A DNA stretch of 64,000 bases from Paenactinomyces guangxiensis. Lineage in GTDB: Bacteria > Bacillota > Bacilli > Thermoactinomycetales > Thermoactinomycetaceae. The stretch's first letter is position 1. Each line of letters opens with the position of its first letter. The translations under genes and the position numbers were made by a program. The stretch covers positions 53,408 through 117,407 of the forward strand of contig NZ_JAECVR010000015.1 in the NCBI RefSeq assembly GCF_016055185.1. The letters run 5' to 3'. The notes under the pieces are model-generated. The model was not told where the DNA came from. It was given only the letters and a program-made list of their open reading frames with translations, and ran no database searches. Below, one piece after another: positions 44,633-52,399 of this stretch.

Positions 44633-45646
44633 TTAAGCGCGACGGAATTTCAGCATACCGACACCAACGATCAGCAACAGAAGTCCTGCAAGGGCACCTG
44701 TCGGATAAGTGGTAGCGGTTTTTGGCAGTTTTCCGCCTTTGATTTTGTCAAGGTCTTGCTTCCCTTTGCCCGGGTTTGGTTTTGGATTTGCAGGGTTTTG
44801 AACTTTGTCTTCATCAACTGTGAAGTCAACATAACCGACTCCATAGGAGCAGTTTTGGCCATCGATGGTTCCTTCAAAAGCAACGATTAGACCATTTTCA
44901 CCAGCCGGTAATTTGTTTACATCAAATTCATAGGTAAAGGTGGTTCCTTTAACACCTTCAGCTTTATGAGTCACTTCCGGTACTTCTGACTCAATTCCGC
45001 CGGCTACAATATACCAGGTACCTTCTGCCTCTTTACCAGGCAGTTTGGCAGTCACTTTCACTTTGTTTCCTTCTTGCTTAAGGTCTACATTGATTTCGCG
45101 GAAATCATCTTCAGACGGCTCTTTGCAAGGTTGTGGCTGATCTCCGGGGTTATCACCAGGTTCTTCGCCAGGATTATCACCAGGCTCTTCACCGGGCTTG
45201 TCACCAGGTTTGTCACCATTACCGGGCTTATCACCAGGTTTATCATCGCCAGGCTTGTCTTTACATGATTTGATTTCACCCAAATTTACTGTGAGGAATC
45301 CTTCTACTCCGGGAACAGTAAGCTTCCAGACATCATCCTTGCTGCCGAGAGGAAGTTTCACATTAGTGCTGGCATTTGCTTTTGCAGTTACTTTTACTTC
45401 TTTACCGTCACTTTCACGGGTGAGAGTAACATCGACATCACTTTTAAACAGGCTTTTAACACGTAATTTAACTGTGTCATTTCCAACTTGGCATACGCCG
45501 GTCAATTTAAATAAGTCGAGAGAAAGATCAACTTTTACTTCTGTTTTATTTTCTTCCGCAGATGCAACAGGTGCGGAAAATGGCAGGATGGCGAAAACGA
45601 GCGCCAGTGTAATAAATAGAGCTGCATAACGCTTCAAATACTTCAT
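44633..45646 (-). CDS. LPKTA-anchored surface protein with Pro-Gly-Asp repeats
   Basis: 337 residues. Signal peptide (ITLALVFAILPFSAPVASA), a beta-rich domain (~30-130), a low-complexity spacer of GDKPGDKPG/GEEPGDNPG units (~137-172), a second beta-rich domain and the sorting signal LPKTA followed by a hydrophobic helix and KFRRA. The signal fits class D sortases (LPNTA-like), and a sortase gene lies just downstream. The ATG overlaps its AAAGGGG, so TTG 45637 at 9-nt spacing is an equally good start; both give a signal peptide. Binding function unknown. Confidence 0.87.
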   Translation of the reverse strand: MKYLKRYAALFITLALVFAILPFSAPVASAEENKTEVKVDLSLDLFKLTGVCQVGNDTVKLRVKSLFKSDVDVTLTRESDGKEVKVTAKANASTNVKLPLGSKDDVWKLTVPGVEGFLTVNLGEIKSCKDKPGDDKPGDKPGNGDKPGDKPGEEPGDNPGEEPGDNPGDQPQPCKEPSEDDFREINVDLKQEGNKVKVTAKLPGKEAEGTWYIVAGGIESEVPEVTHKAEGVKGTTFTYEFDVNKLPAGENGLIVAFEGTIDGQNCSYGVGYVDFTVDEDKVQNPANPKPNPGKGKQDLDKIKGGKLPKTATTYPTGALAGLLLLIVGVGMLKFRRA

Positions 45647-45875
45647 CCCCTTTGGAGAATATGGAATTTTTGAATGGATCTTGATGATGGATTATGTATT
45701 ACCAAAAACCCACTCATCTATTTATTCGCCTGTGATCATTTTTTTGTGATCCGTTTTAGCAGAAAAATAGTTGTCCAAAATGTGACAAAAAATGGAGCCG
45801 CTTCCGTTACATCTTCCTCACAACCTGCTGGTATAATGGGTTTAAGGGATTTCAGTCCGGCAGTGAGGTGCTGCA

Positions 45876-46868
45876 ATGAGAACAAGTGACTTAGATGCAA
45901 AAATAATCCGCAGATTAGAACAAACGTTGCATACAAAAATCAGAATAGCTGATTCACCGTCTTCGGAAGATCATCATGGTCCATTGTTTGTATTGCCCTC
46001 CAAAAAAGTGATCTGCATCGAATCTCCGCTCAATGAGAGAGAACAGGCACTGGTGCAACTAATCCTTGAACAGGCGGGAGAGGGAGGGGTTTCCCGTGAA
46101 GATGAGCAGGGATGTTCATTGGCCCGTTGGCTGAAAGCGGCAAGAGAGGAAGAAGATCTGTTTTTCCCGGAGGAAGTGTTGCAGCTTGACTGGAATACGC
46201 GGGTCCCTTTTTTGCTGGTATTTGAAGCTGAATTGGACGAGCCCGGCCGGGCTGAGATAGAAACATTACTGGAAGGATACTTTGATGAACAACAAGCATG
46301 GATCATTCCCATGGATGGACGGGAATGGGTCATCTTCACACCTGAAGTCCGTCTGACCGAAGAGGAGCATTCCGTGGATGAACGTGATGAGAACCTGGTT
46401 CAGGCAGCGGAAGGCCTGGCGGAAGCGGTGGTCAATGAGGGCGGGAAAAAGGTGAGAATCGTGGTTCATCGGGCGATTTCTTCACCTCAAGAGGTAAAAA
46501 ACATGTGGGTGCATATGCTTCACAGCTACCGGCTCGGACGAAAATTTCATCCGGACCGCACTGTTTATGCTTCATGGAATCTGGGGCTGGAGCAATTATT
46601 GCAAAGCCTGGACGCCGATGTTGCAGAAACTTTTCTGTCCAGGTTCCCGTTTCCGGAAATGTTTCTCAATGAAGAAATGAGAAAGACGATCGAGATGTTT
46701 TTCCAAATGAATTTGAATATCAGCGAAACGGCGCGACGCCTGTATATTCATCGCAATACGCTGTTATACCGGTTAGACCGCTTCAAACAGGAAACGGGTC
46801 TGGATCTTCGCCGCTTTGAAGATGCGGTTTTAGCTAAAATGTCAATGCTGTTAACAAGAGTTCAATAG
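45876..46868 (+). CDS. PucR/CdaR-type helix-turn-helix regulator (YxkF-like)
   Basis: 330 residues. The C-terminus carries the PucR-family helix-turn-helix (MFFQMNLNISETARRLYIHRNTLLYRLDRFKQETGLDLRRFEDAV). The ~250-residue N-terminal part is poorly conserved and has a GGDEF-like fold pattern at most. ATG 45876 with GAGGTG. In B. subtilis a similar gene (yxkF) lies beside msmX, and the same pair is found here, which suggests a sugar-uptake-related role but does not show it. Confidence 0.8.
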   Translation: MRTSDLDAKIIRRLEQTLHTKIRIADSPSSEDHHGPLFVLPSKKVICIESPLNEREQALVQLILEQAGEGGVSREDEQGCSLARWLKAAREEEDLFFPEEVLQLDWNTRVPFLLVFEAELDEPGRAEIETLLEGYFDEQQAWIIPMDGREWVIFTPEVRLTEEEHSVDERDENLVQAAEGLAEAVVNEGGKKVRIVVHRAISSPQEVKNMWVHMLHSYRLGRKFHPDRTVYASWNLGLEQLLQSLDADVAETFLSRFPFPEMFLNEEMRKTIEMFFQMNLNISETARRLYIHRNTLLYRLDRFKQETGLDLRRFEDAVLAKMSMLLTRVQ

Positions 46869-46939
46869 GTTAGTGTGTCAATCCGGTTCTGTACAATCTG
46901 CGCAAAAAAAAGCTTTCAATTTTGTATGGTTTGAATATG

Positions 46940-46967
46940 TTAAAGCGTTTACAACATTCGTTACAAT
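46940..46967 (+). promoter_or_regulatory. candidate CcpA cre site overlapping the msmX promoter
   Basis: TTAAAGCGTTTACA (46940-46953) differs from the cre consensus TGWAANCGNTNWCA at one position. It occupies the -35 region of a -10 TACAAT at 46962-46967. The product of msmX serves sugar importers, a typical CcpA target. Confidence 0.5.
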
Positions 46968-47005
46968 AGAATTACATTGAAAGCTCACAGGGAGGTCAGA
47001 CATCA

Positions 47006-48118
47006 ATGGCACAGGTAAGGCTGAACCACATCTATAAACGTTATAGTGGCGATGTTACCGCAGTGAAGGACTTTCATCTCGATATTAAAGACAAGGAATT
47101 TTTAGTTCTGGTCGGACCGTCCGGTTGCGGAAAATCAACTACCCTGCGCATGATTGCCGGTCTGGAAGATATTTCAGAAGGAGAACTTTACATCGGGGAC
47201 CGTTTGGTCAATGATGTGGCTCCCAAAGACAGGGATATTGCTATGGTATTCCAAAGCTATGCTCTCTACCCGCATATGACGGTTTATCAGAATATGGCGT
47301 TTGGATTGAAGCTGCGCAAGTTTAAAAAAGATGAGATTGAAAAGCGAGTGCGTGAAGCTGCTAAAATTCTCGATATCGAACATCTTCTGGACCGCAAGCC
47401 CAAACAGCTGTCAGGGGGTCAGCGCCAACGGGTTGCCCTGGGGCGCGCGATTGTCCGTGAACCGCAAGTGTTCTTGATGGATGAACCTTTATCCAACCTT
47501 GATGCCAAATTACGTGTGCAAATGCGCACAGAGATCAGTAAATTGCATCAGCGTCTGGAGACTACTGTCATCTACGTGACCCACGATCAAACAGAAGCGA
47601 TGACGATGGGGGACCGGATCGTGGTGATGAAAGACGGTGTGATTCAGCAAGTTGACACTCCGACCGAGATTTACAACCACCCTGCAAACATGTTTGTGGC
47701 CGGCTTTATTGGGTCTCCGGCGATGAACTTCGTTGACGGATCTTTAGCAGAAGAAGGCGGAGACATCTATTTTGTCTCAAATGGCGTGAAGGTTAAAATT
47801 CCCGGTGGCCGTGCCGGAACCTTGCGGGAAAAAGGTTATGTCGGGAAAGAAGTGATCTTCGGAATCCGTCCGGAAGCAGTCCATGATGAACTTGCGTTTA
47901 TTGAGGCATCTCCTGAAAGCGCATTTGAGACAAAGGTAGAGGTTGCCGAAAATATGGGATCTGAAATGTACCTCTACTTGAGCGGTTTCGGTGACAAATG
48001 GCTGACTGCGAGAGTGAGTGCACGGTCGCAATTTGCACCCGGTGCACAGATCAAGCTGGCATTGGATATGAACAAAGCGCATATCTTTGACAAAGAAACC
48101 GAGGAAACGGTACTCTAA
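47006..48118 (+). CDS. msmX: multi-sugar ABC importer ATP-binding protein (MsmX/UgpC family)
   Basis: 370 residues. GPSGCGKSTTLRMIAG, LSGGQRQRVALGRAI, VFLMDEPLSNLDAKLR and the H-loop THDQTEAM are intact; the C-terminal MalK-type regulatory (TOBE) domain follows (FVAGFIGSPAMNFVDG, FGIRPEAVHDE). MsmX energises several unlinked carbohydrate importers, which explains why no permease or binding protein is adjacent. ATG 47006 with GGGAGG. A cre-like site covers its promoter. Confidence 0.93.
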   Translation: MAQVRLNHIYKRYSGDVTAVKDFHLDIKDKEFLVLVGPSGCGKSTTLRMIAGLEDISEGELYIGDRLVNDVAPKDRDIAMVFQSYALYPHMTVYQNMAFGLKLRKFKKDEIEKRVREAAKILDIEHLLDRKPKQLSGGQRQRVALGRAIVREPQVFLMDEPLSNLDAKLRVQMRTEISKLHQRLETTVIYVTHDQTEAMTMGDRIVVMKDGVIQQVDTPTEIYNHPANMFVAGFIGSPAMNFVDGSLAEEGGDIYFVSNGVKVKIPGGRAGTLREKGYVGKEVIFGIRPEAVHDELAFIEASPESAFETKVEVAENMGSEMYLYLSGFGDKWLTARVSARSQFAPGAQIKLALDMNKAHIFDKETEETVL

Positions 48119-48131
48119 TAGAAATTCAAGC

Positions 48132-48153
48132 GGCGGCTGATGGATCAGTCGCC
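48132..48153 (+). terminator. hairpin between msmX and hprK
   Basis: GGCGGCTGA / TCAGTCGCC stem followed by CTCTTATT only; weak terminator or none, so read-through into hprK is possible. Confidence 0.4.
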
Positions 48154-48191
48154 CTCTTATTCGTGAAGCCTCTTTTAAGGAGGAGGGGAAG

Positions 48192-49127
48192 ATGGCCAAG
48201 AAAGTAACTGTGAAAGATATCATTCAAAAATTTGATCTGGAAGTGTTGAGTGGCTGGGACCAATTAGACCGGACTGTCCATGTATCAGACCTCTACCGGC
48301 CGGGTTTGGAACTGGCGGGGTTTTTTACTTATCACCCCGTGGAGCGTCTGCAACTGCTCGGGAAAACAGAATTGTCATTTATCAGGGAATTAACCCGGCA
48401 GGAGAGAGAAGAACGTATGCATAAATTATGTCATCCGGATATTCCCTGTTTTGTTGTCACCCGTAATTTTGAGGTTCCTGCTGAATTGATAAAGGCGGCG
48501 GAGGAAAAAGGGGTTCCGATATTACGTACGGCTCTTTCCACAACGAAGTTCGGCAGCAAACTGACCAACTATCTGGAAAAGCATCTGGCGCCGACCACAA
48601 CCATGCATGGGGTACTGGTTGATGTGTATGGGATTGGAGTTTTGATCACCGGCAGCAGTGGAATTGGGAAGAGTGAAACAGCACTGGAACTGGTGAAGAG
48701 AGGGCATCGCCTCGTTGCGGATGATGCGGTGGAAATCCAGCAGACCGGTGAGGGAACGCTGGTGGGCCATGCCCCTGAACTGATTCGATACCTGCTGGAA
48801 ATCCGCGGCCTGGGTATTATCAATGTGATGACACTGTTTGGTGCGGGAGCCGTTCGGGATAAAAAGAAGATTTCCCTGGTAATCCGCCTGGAAGCATGGC
48901 AGGAACAGCGCCAGTATGACCGCCTTGGACTGGATGAGGAGCGAACCCAGATTATTGATACATTTTTGCCTCAGTTGACGGTTCCGGTACGACCCGGACG
49001 AAATTTGGCGGTCATTATAGAAGTAGCGGCAATGAACTTCCGCTTAAAAGGTCTCGGGTATGACGCGGCACAGCAGTTTGTGCAAAAGCTGGGAGAAACG
49101 ATTGAGGATGCGGATGATTTAGATTGA
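48192..49127 (+). CDS. hprK: HPr kinase/phosphorylase
   Basis: 311 residues. N-terminal MurF-like domain, Walker A in [15 protein letters not shown] (~153-167), the catalytic VADDAVEI, and the signature [21 protein letters not shown] (~200). It phosphorylates HPr at Ser46 and thereby feeds CcpA-mediated catabolite control. ATG 48192 behind AAGGAGGAGGGG. In B. subtilis hprK heads an operon with lgt and ppaX; here a terminator and a repeat separate it from lgt. Confidence 0.97.
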   Translation: MAKKVTVKDIIQKFDLEVLSGWDQLDRTVHVSDLYRPGLELAGFFTYHPVERLQLLGKTELSFIRELTRQEREERMHKLCHPDIPCFVVTRNFEVPAELIKAAEEKGVPILRTALSTTKFGSKLTNYLEKHLAPTTTMHGVLVDVYGIGVLITGSSGIGKSETALELVKRGHRLVADDAVEIQQTGEGTLVGHAPELIRYLLEIRGLGIINVMTLFGAGAVRDKKKISLVIRLEAWQEQRQYDRLGLDEERTQIIDTFLPQLTVPVRPGRNLAVIIEVAAMNFRLKGLGYDAAQQFVQKLGETIEDADDLD

Positions 49128-49129
49128 AA

Positions 49130-49165
49130 AAGACCTCTCCTGCCTGGGGTGACGGAGAGGCCTTC
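49130..49165. terminator. bidirectional terminator between hprK and zinc-ribbon gene
   Basis: Stem GACCTCTCC / GGAGAGGCC, with A5 upstream on the plus strand (T5 for the leftward gene). Confidence 0.75.
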
Positions 49166-49380
49166 TATTTATCCCACGAGAATTCCCGACCGGCCCGGCT
49201 TGTTTTGGGCTTTTCCCAATGGGGATAATAGACAAATTGGATGGGATCATTATGTAAACAACCGGGAGTGCTGCAGAACCCGTTGTTTCCTTTTACAACC
49301 ACACAGTTCTTTTGACCGCATTCTACACAATCGTAGGTTGGAGATTCAGTCTCATCCTCATAGGAATTTATTTCAATCAA
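49165..49380 (-). CDS. small zinc-ribbon-like protein, unknown function
   Basis: 71 residues. CVECGQKNCVVVKG..GFCSTPGCLHND contains four to five cysteines in CxxC-type spacing that could bind zinc. The start TTG 49380 is supported by an excellent AGGAGGG 7 nt upstream, and a terminator lies right behind the stop, so I regard it as real. No family recognised. It is convergent with hprK. Confidence 0.6.
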   Translation of the reverse strand: MIEINSYEDETESPTYDCVECGQKNCVVVKGNNGFCSTPGCLHNDPIQFVYYPHWEKPKTSRAGREFSWDK

Positions 49381-49496
49381 AATGTGTCCCTCCTGGTGCT
49401 TGTCTTCTTATTTTATATGAAGGGTCCTCCGGGTGTCTATCTCCAAGTTGTAACCTTTTTCCATGGTCTCAACCAGCGTTTTAGATCTGTTCATTT

Positions 49497-49738
49497 TTCT
49501 GTGTAAAGTGTTGTGTGTCACAGGGGGAGAGCAGGATTACTGTCCCGCTCAGATTGGCGCCCTGGGAGGAAATAGAATTGGCCGTTCCAAAAACTGCACA
49601 AGGGGCTCGGCAAAAAAGGCAGGGAAGCGGGGCAAGGAAGAATTGCCTTGCTTTTTTCCCTTGTTCCGTTTTTTCCGCTCGGTCGGTCGCCCAAAAATCG
49701 CTCCCAGAAAACCTGCCTCCCGCATGATTCAAACGTTC
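49497..49738 (-). repeat. intergenic palindromic repeat, copy R4 (long form, inverted)
   Basis: Read on the minus strand it begins GTTTGAATCATGCGGG, carries ~110 bp of variable hairpin-rich DNA (GGCAAGGAAG / CTTCCTTGCC), then GGAACGGCCAATTC..TTCCTCCCAGGGCGCC and ends TGCTCTCCCCCTGTGACACACAACACTTT, matching R1 and R3 at both ends. It fills most of the gap between the zinc-ribbon gene and lgt. Confidence 0.65.
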
Positions 49739-49839
49739 ATTGTCAGCAGGTGAATGTTTTCTTTGCGGGAAGTTTTGGGTTACAATAGGGACGGATTGGT
49801 TTTTTGACAAGGATCAACAGGAAGAAGGGAGCACTTTTC

Positions 49840-50769
49840 ATGGTTTTGGCATCGGTGATAGATCCGGTTGCTTTCTCTATTGGACCGCTCCAAGTCCATT
49901 GGTATGGCGTTATTATGGGAACCGCCGCTTTACTGGGCTTATGGCTGGCGGTGAGAGAAGGAGAGCGCCGTGGCATAAATAGTGAAAAACTTCTCGATAT
50001 GATGATCTGGGTGATTCCATCTGCAATCGTGGGAGCGCGCCTCTATTATGTCTTATTTAAGTGGGAATATTACGCAAGTCATCCTGCTGACATTCTGGCT
50101 GTCTGGAAAGGCGGCCTGGCGATCCACGGCGGTCTGATCGGTGCCTTTATCGCAGGATACCTGTTTGTCCGGAAACATAACTTGCGTTTTCTGGCGATTG
50201 CCGATATTGTGGCCCCGAGCATTATTTTGGGACAGGCGATCGGCCGCTGGGGCAACTTTATTAACCAGGAAGCCTACGGAGGCCCCGTGGAACGTGCATT
50301 CCTGGAAGGATTGCATTTGCCCGGCTGGCTGATTGAGCAGATGAACATACAGGGAGTTTATCATCATCCTACCTTTTTATATGAATCGCTGTGGAATCTG
50401 GCCGGATTCGGAATTCTTTTGCTGCTCAGGGCGGCCAATCCCCGGCGTGGGGAGATTTTTTTCAGCTACTTGATTTGGTACTCCATGGGGCGGTTTTTTA
50501 TTGAAGGTTTACGTACGGACAGTTTAACCTTTGGCGGCCCTGTTTGGCTGGAAAACCTTCTCGGCATCATCTGGTCGCCGATGAAACTCCTGTTTGAACC
50601 CGGGATGATGGAAGGCGGCAATATCCGCATTGCCCAATTGATGAGTCTCGCCCTTGTGCTGTTTGCGCTGGGATTGATCATTTGGCGCCGTGTAAAAGGA
50701 AAAGCGGATGAGTCGTATAAAAGCACCGAGTCACAAGGACAGACCAAGGTTCAGATGAACAAGGCGTAG
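49840..50769 (+). CDS. lgt: prolipoprotein diacylglyceryl transferase
   Basis: 309 residues from ATG 49840 (AAGAAGGGAG upstream); the frame opens earlier at TTG 49804 without a site. Seven membrane helices, the Lgt signature [15 protein letters not shown] (~135-150), the early HWYGVIMG and the C-terminal R.D motif GLRTDSL are present. It attaches diacylglycerol to the lipobox cysteine and would act on the lipoproteins in this window. Followed 11 bp later by ppaX. Confidence 0.96.
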   Translation: MVLASVIDPVAFSIGPLQVHWYGVIMGTAALLGLWLAVREGERRGINSEKLLDMMIWVIPSAIVGARLYYVLFKWEYYASHPADILAVWKGGLAIHGGLIGAFIAGYLFVRKHNLRFLAIADIVAPSIILGQAIGRWGNFINQEAYGGPVERAFLEGLHLPGWLIEQMNIQGVYHHPTFLYESLWNLAGFGILLLLRAANPRRGEIFFSYLIWYSMGRFFIEGLRTDSLTFGGPVWLENLLGIIWSPMKLLFEPGMMEGGNIRIAQLMSLALVLFALGLIIWRRVKGKADESYKSTESQGQTKVQMNKA

Positions 50770-50780
50770 AGGTGAAAATA

Positions 50781-51452
50781 GTGAAGTATCCTTTTATTCT
50801 ATTTGACTTGGATGGAACACTGATTAACACCAATGACCTTATTTTAGCTTCCTTTATGCATACACTGAACGCCCATTGTCCCGGGAAATATACAGAAGCG
50901 GATGTACTTGCCTGCATGGGGGAACCATTGCTGGATCAAATGGAGCGGTTTGACCCGGCCCAGGCGGAACAAATGGTTCAGACCTACCATACCCACAATG
51001 TGGCTCATCATGATGACTATGTAAAGGAGTTTCCTCATGTGCGGGAAGTTCTGGGGCGTCTGCAAGAGGCCGGCGTAAAAATGGGTGTTGTTTCCAACAA
51101 AAGGCGAAAAGTAGTGGAGATGGGGCTGAAGTTGTTCGGTTTAGACCGGTTTATGCAAGTGGTCATCTGCTATGGGGAAGCAGAAAAAGCCAAACCGGAA
51201 CCGGATATGATCCTGTTGGCCCTGGAAAAACTGGGAGCAATGCCGGAACAAACGCTGATGGTTGGAGACAGCCGCTATGATTTGCTCGCAGCCCGGCGCG
51301 CCCGTGTGGCTTCGGCCGCGGTGGCATGGAGCTTGCATGCTGATGAATTGGGTCAGTATGATCCTGATTATTTTTTGAATGACATGCGCGATTTGCTTGA
51401 TGTCCTGGAAATCCCCGCTCTAACTGCGAATCCCAAGGGAGACCCTCAATGA
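50781..51452 (+). CDS. ppaX: pyrophosphatase PpaX (HAD family)
   Basis: 223 residues from GTG 50781 ([18 protein letters not shown]), chosen because GAGGTG lies 6 nt upstream; GTG 50772 would overlap that site. HAD motifs: [21 protein letters not shown] (motif II), [15 protein letters not shown] and [13 protein letters not shown] (motif IV). PpaX hydrolyses the pyrophosphate formed when HprK dephosphorylates Ser-P-HPr. Its place behind lgt in the hprK neighbourhood supports the name over phosphoglycolate phosphatase. Confidence 0.9.
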   Translation: MKYPFILFDLDGTLINTNDLILASFMHTLNAHCPGKYTEADVLACMGEPLLDQMERFDPAQAEQMVQTYHTHNVAHHDDYVKEFPHVREVLGRLQEAGVKMGVVSNKRRKVVEMGLKLFGLDRFMQVVICYGEAEKAKPEPDMILLALEKLGAMPEQTLMVGDSRYDLLAARRARVASAAVAWSLHADELGQYDPDYFLNDMRDLLDVLEIPALTANPKGDPQ

Positions 51453-51940
51453 GAAAGACTGAACGGTTCCCTGTCTGCGGAAGCAACTCATTGTGGCAGG
51501 TGTATCAGACCGTTTCCTTTTGGAAGGTATGCAAAAATACGCTGGTCATCCTCATAGCCAGATATACCCCTTTTATGGGGGTGAAAAACTGGCTTTATCG
51601 GACATTTTTAGGGATGAAAGTGGGCGAACAGACAGCAGTGGCGTTTATGGTCATGATGGATATTCTGTTTCCCGAACGGATTCACATTGGCAAAAATACG
51701 ATTATCGGTTATAACTCCACTATTCTTACACATGAGTATTTAACGACAGAGTATCGGCTTGGTGATGTCCGTATCGGTAACCATGTTATGATCGGAGCCA
51801 ACACAACCGTTCTGCCCGGTGTGGTTATAGGAGATCATGCGGTGATCGGAGCGGGGTCCGTGGTGACCAAAGATGTTCCGCCGTACACGTTTGCCGCCGG
51901 AAACCCGATTCGCTTTATCTGTACGAAAACAAAGGAATAG
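51449..51940 (+). CDS. hexapeptide-repeat acyltransferase (YvoF-like)
   Basis: 163 residues. Left-handed beta-helix repeats are visible from ~70 ([58 protein letters not shown]). A DapH/CAT-like O-acetyltransferase is expected; the acceptor is unknown. It overlaps ppaX by 4 nt (ATGA) and is the last gene of the lgt-ppaX operon, as in B. subtilis where yvoF follows ppaX. Confidence 0.88.
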   Translation: MRKTERFPVCGSNSLWQVYQTVSFWKVCKNTLVILIARYTPFMGVKNWLYRTFLGMKVGEQTAVAFMVMMDILFPERIHIGKNTIIGYNSTILTHEYLTTEYRLGDVRIGNHVMIGANTTVLPGVVIGDHAVIGAGSVVTKDVPPYTFAAGNPIRFICTKTKE

Positions 51941-51948
51941 ACATTTAT

Positions 51949-51980
51949 AACAACTGCCATCCAACCGGCGGTTGTTTTTT
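51949..51980 (+). terminator. terminator of the lgt-ppaX-yvoF-like operon
   Basis: Stem AACAACTGCC / GGCGGTTGTT followed by T6. Confidence 0.92.
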
Positions 51981-52008
51981 TGATCACAAAAGCGTCACAT
52001 GAATGAAA

Positions 52009-52038
52009 TTGACGCTAATATATACCGTTCGGTAAACT
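52009..52038 (+). promoter_or_regulatory. promoter with TetR-type operator upstream of the RND pump
   Basis: TTGACG (52009-52014) and a weak -10 TAAACT (52033-52038) enclose TACCG-TT-CGGTA (52023-52034), an inverted repeat of the ACCG..CGGT type bound by many TetR-family repressors of efflux pumps. No TetR gene is present in the window. The long leader to 52400 also carries repeat R3. Confidence 0.45.
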
Positions 52039-52240
52039 TGTCTTGATTTTATTTATAAACCGATTTCTATTTCTGGTGTTCCGTTTTTGCAAATACTTCT
52101 TTCAACAACGGAAAAAATAGAGAGAAGTACCTTGTCCTCAGGAACGGAGAAACACTTTCACAGACAAACATGGCACTGGGACGGCACCAGCAGAAGAAGT
52201 ATTTATTTTCGGGACAGAAAACCCTCATAACCTGGGATAA

Positions 52241-52359
52241 AGGTTTGAATCATGCCGGGAAAGCAGAATTCCGGGGAGCGGCCATCTCTGCTTCCTTGCA
52301 GGACGCCGATCGGGAGACAGCATTCTGCCTTCCCCCACACTGACATACACTTTCCACAA
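52241..52359 (+). repeat. intergenic palindromic repeat, copy R3 (full form)
   Basis: Left box GTTTGAATCATGCCGGG, arm GGGAAAGCAGAATTCC, central GGAGCGGCCATCTC..TTCCTTGCAGGACGCCGATC, opposite arm CATTCTGCCTTCCC and tail ACACTGACATACACTTTCCAC. The arms can pair, forming a long hairpin in the leader of the RND pump gene. It is the best reference copy for R1, R2 and R4. Confidence 0.7.
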
Positions 52360-52399
52360 CTGATAAGATTTATGTCTGCCGGTAAAAGGAGGAAAAAGT

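Noticed and set aside
45125..45270. Short repeated units resembling a repeat array
   Set aside because: They encode the GDKPGDKPG/GEEPGDNPG spacer of the LPKTA surface protein and have no spacer structure, so they are not a CRISPR array.
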